Assembly (NCBI RefSeq): GCF_001436415.1
Contig: NZ_AYZB01000005.1
Location: forward strand, 1-64,000
DNA length: 64,000 bases
Source: Latilactobacillus graminis DSM 20719
GTDB taxonomy: Bacteria > Bacillota > Bacilli > Lactobacillales > Lactobacillaceae
Reading direction: 5' to 3'
In this document: piece after piece, positions 62,780 through 64,000 of the stretch
Layout of the letters: each line of letters begins with the position of its first letter
Position numbering within the stretch: position 1 is the first letter of the stretch
Notes under the pieces: generated by a model
Databases searched by the model: none
What the model was told of the DNA's origin: nothing
What the model saw: the letters and a program-made list of their open reading frames with translations, nothing else
Made by a program: the position numbers and the translations under genes

Positions 62780-64000
62780 ATGTTACAGGAGTTGGTTATC
62801 CATGATTTCGCTATTATCGATCAGTTATCAATTAGTTTTGAAGAAGGAATGACAGTCCTTTCCGGGGAAACGGGTGCCGGTAAATCCATTATTATTGATG
62901 CAGTTGGATTACTAGCCGGTGGTCGTGGTTCGCAGGACTTTATCCGGACTGGCGCTAAAAAAGCGACGCTTGAAGGTCTATTTACAATGACCCCCAATGG
63001 CACAACGGCAGCTGTCTTAGACCAATTTGGGATTGAACATGATGAAGAAACCGTTTTGTTGGAGCGTGATTTAGCGGTCAATGGTCACAATGTCTGTCGG
63101 GTCAATGGTCACTTGGTTAACACGACGACTTTGAAACATATCGGGGAAACTTTAGTTGATATTCATGGTCAAAATGAACATCAAGAACTAATGTATCCTG
63201 ACCGGCATTTGGGATTGTTAGATGAGTTTGCCCATCAAAAATTAATAACAGCCAAGACAGCCTATACTGAAACCTATGCTGCCTATCGCAAAACACAACG
63301 TGCCTTGCGGAAGAAACAGCAAAACGAACAAGAATGGGCGCAGCGCCTGGATATGTTAAAATTTCAAACCAATGAAATTGATGCTGCTCAATTACGGGGT
63401 GACGAAGAAAGTCAATTAATTGAAGAACGGGCAAAATTAATTAATTTTCAAAAAATCAACCAAGCATTACAAGCTAGTCATGCCATTTTAGCCGGGGACG
63501 ATGGTAATGCGTTAGATCAAATCGCAGTTGCAATGAATCAAATGCAAGAGATTGCTGAACTAGATCCAGAATTTAAGCGAATTGCGGACAGTCTGCAGAC
63601 TGGTTATTATACTTTACAGGATAGTAGCAGTGACATTAGCCGGGAAGTTGCAAACTTAGAATGGGATGAAGCACGTTTGGATGAAATCGAACAACGCCTT
63701 GAAACCATTAATCGTTTGGAACATAAGTATGGTGATTCAATCGCCGAAATTCTCGCTTACGGTGAAAAAATTGGTGCGGAACTAGCAGCTATGCAAGCGA
63801 CTGAAGCTAACGCAAGTGAGTTAGAGCAACAATTTGGGCAGCTTGAACAACAGCTCAAGAAAAACGGTCAAGCGTTAACGCAATTACGCCAAAAAGCCGC
63901 TAAGCAACTTGAAAAAGCTGTTCACCAACAATTAAAAGCATTATTTATGGAAAAAACAGTTTTTAAAGTTGAATTCCTACCAAATCAACAGGAACAATTC
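62780..64000 (+). CDS. recN: DNA repair protein RecN (3' end beyond window)
   Basis: The first 407 codons are present and the frame is still open at 64000. RecN is an SMC-like ATPase for double-strand break repair. The Walker A GETGAGKS lies near residues 34-41 and HGQNEHQ near 129-135, followed by Gln/Glu-rich coiled-coil sequence from about 155. AAAGGGGG precedes ATG 62780. It probably shares transcription with argR, 49 bases upstream. Confidence 0.95.
   Translation, partial: MLQELVIHDFAIIDQLSISFEEGMTVLSGETGAGKSIIIDAVGLLAGGRGSQDFIRTGAKKATLEGLFTMTPNGTTAAVLDQFGIEHDEETVLLERDLAVNGHNVCRVNGHLVNTTTLKHIGETLVDIHGQNEHQELMYPDRHLGLLDEFAHQKLITAKTAYTETYAAYRKTQRALRKKQQNEQEWAQRLDMLKFQTNEIDAAQLRGDEESQLIEERAKLINFQKINQALQASHAILAGDDGNALDQIAVAMNQMQEIAELDPEFKRIADSLQTGYYTLQDSSSDISREVANLEWDEARLDEIEQRLETINRLEHKYGDSIAEILAYGEKIGAELAAMQATEANASELEQQFGQLEQQLKKNGQALTQLRQKAAKQLEKAVHQQLKALFMEKTVFKVEFLPNQQEQF

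Overview
The window looks like a chromosomal segment of a low-GC Gram-positive lactic acid bacterium of the Lactobacillaceae, most likely Latilactobacillus (Lactobacillus) sakei or a close relative. This is judged from gene content and order: a cggR-gap-pgk-tpiA-eno operon, a WxL/LPQTx surface-protein cluster, PepX, a GlpO-type glycerol-3-phosphate oxidase beside a lactate oxidase, and paired ArgR regulators. No database search was possible. Most of the window is core chromosome with strong ribosome binding sites, compact operons and many clear intrinsic terminators. I saw no prophage, CRISPR array or complete insertion sequence.

Layout. 1-8.4 kb is a mosaic of single genes: an unidentified ORF, an MDR oxidoreductase, an Rgg/PlcR-like regulator, small membrane proteins, an alkyl-adenine DNA glycosylase, a frameshifted oppA-type gene, Ohr, a flavin NADH oxidase and decayed coding sequence. 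8.4-10.4 kb holds a membrane glycerophosphodiesterase and tRNA-Arg(CCG). 10.5-16.3 kb is the CggR-controlled lower-glycolysis operon with an internal terminator. 16.4-21.3 kb (minus strand) is a four-gene WxL cell-surface complex. 21.5-25.5 kb carries argR, an RluD-like synthase, a class A PBP and a YheA-like protein. 25.7-38.2 kb follows an order reminiscent of Bacillus: yhaO-yhaN-yhaM, prsA, yhaH, hit, ecsAB, a ytmP-like kinase, trmB, an IS3-family remnant, a thioredoxin and ytpR. 38.3-46.7 kb has asnB, murC, a BI-1 family protein, a padR-DUF1700-microprotein operon, a thioesterase and pepX. 46.8-53.8 kb has tRNA-Arg(UCU), a cold-shock gene with a long leader, a Usp protein, glpK-glpO-glpF behind a cre site, and lactate oxidase. 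54-64 kb has a TetR regulator, the rplU-prp-rpmA operon with its leader, a possible small RNA, efp, and the asp23-nusB-folD-xseA-xseB-ispA-tlyA-argR-recN series; recN runs off the end.

How the genes work together. Glycolysis is controlled by CggR through a two-repeat operator between its promoter and its gene. Glycerol is imported by GlpF, phosphorylated by GlpK, which carries the HPr-phosphorylatable His, and oxidised by a GlpO-type enzyme. That enzyme and the neighbouring lactate oxidase are both expected to make H2O2, while Ohr handles organic peroxides. The prp gene between rplU and rpmA encodes the protease expected to trim the N-terminal extension seen in this L27. I found no clearly undescribed multi-gene system. 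The best leads are a possible small RNA at 56.2-56.3 kb, the padR operon with its own operator and a 48-residue third product, the WxL cluster with a degenerate WxL domain, interleaved dyads upstream of ohr, and the homopolymer frameshift in the oppA-type gene.
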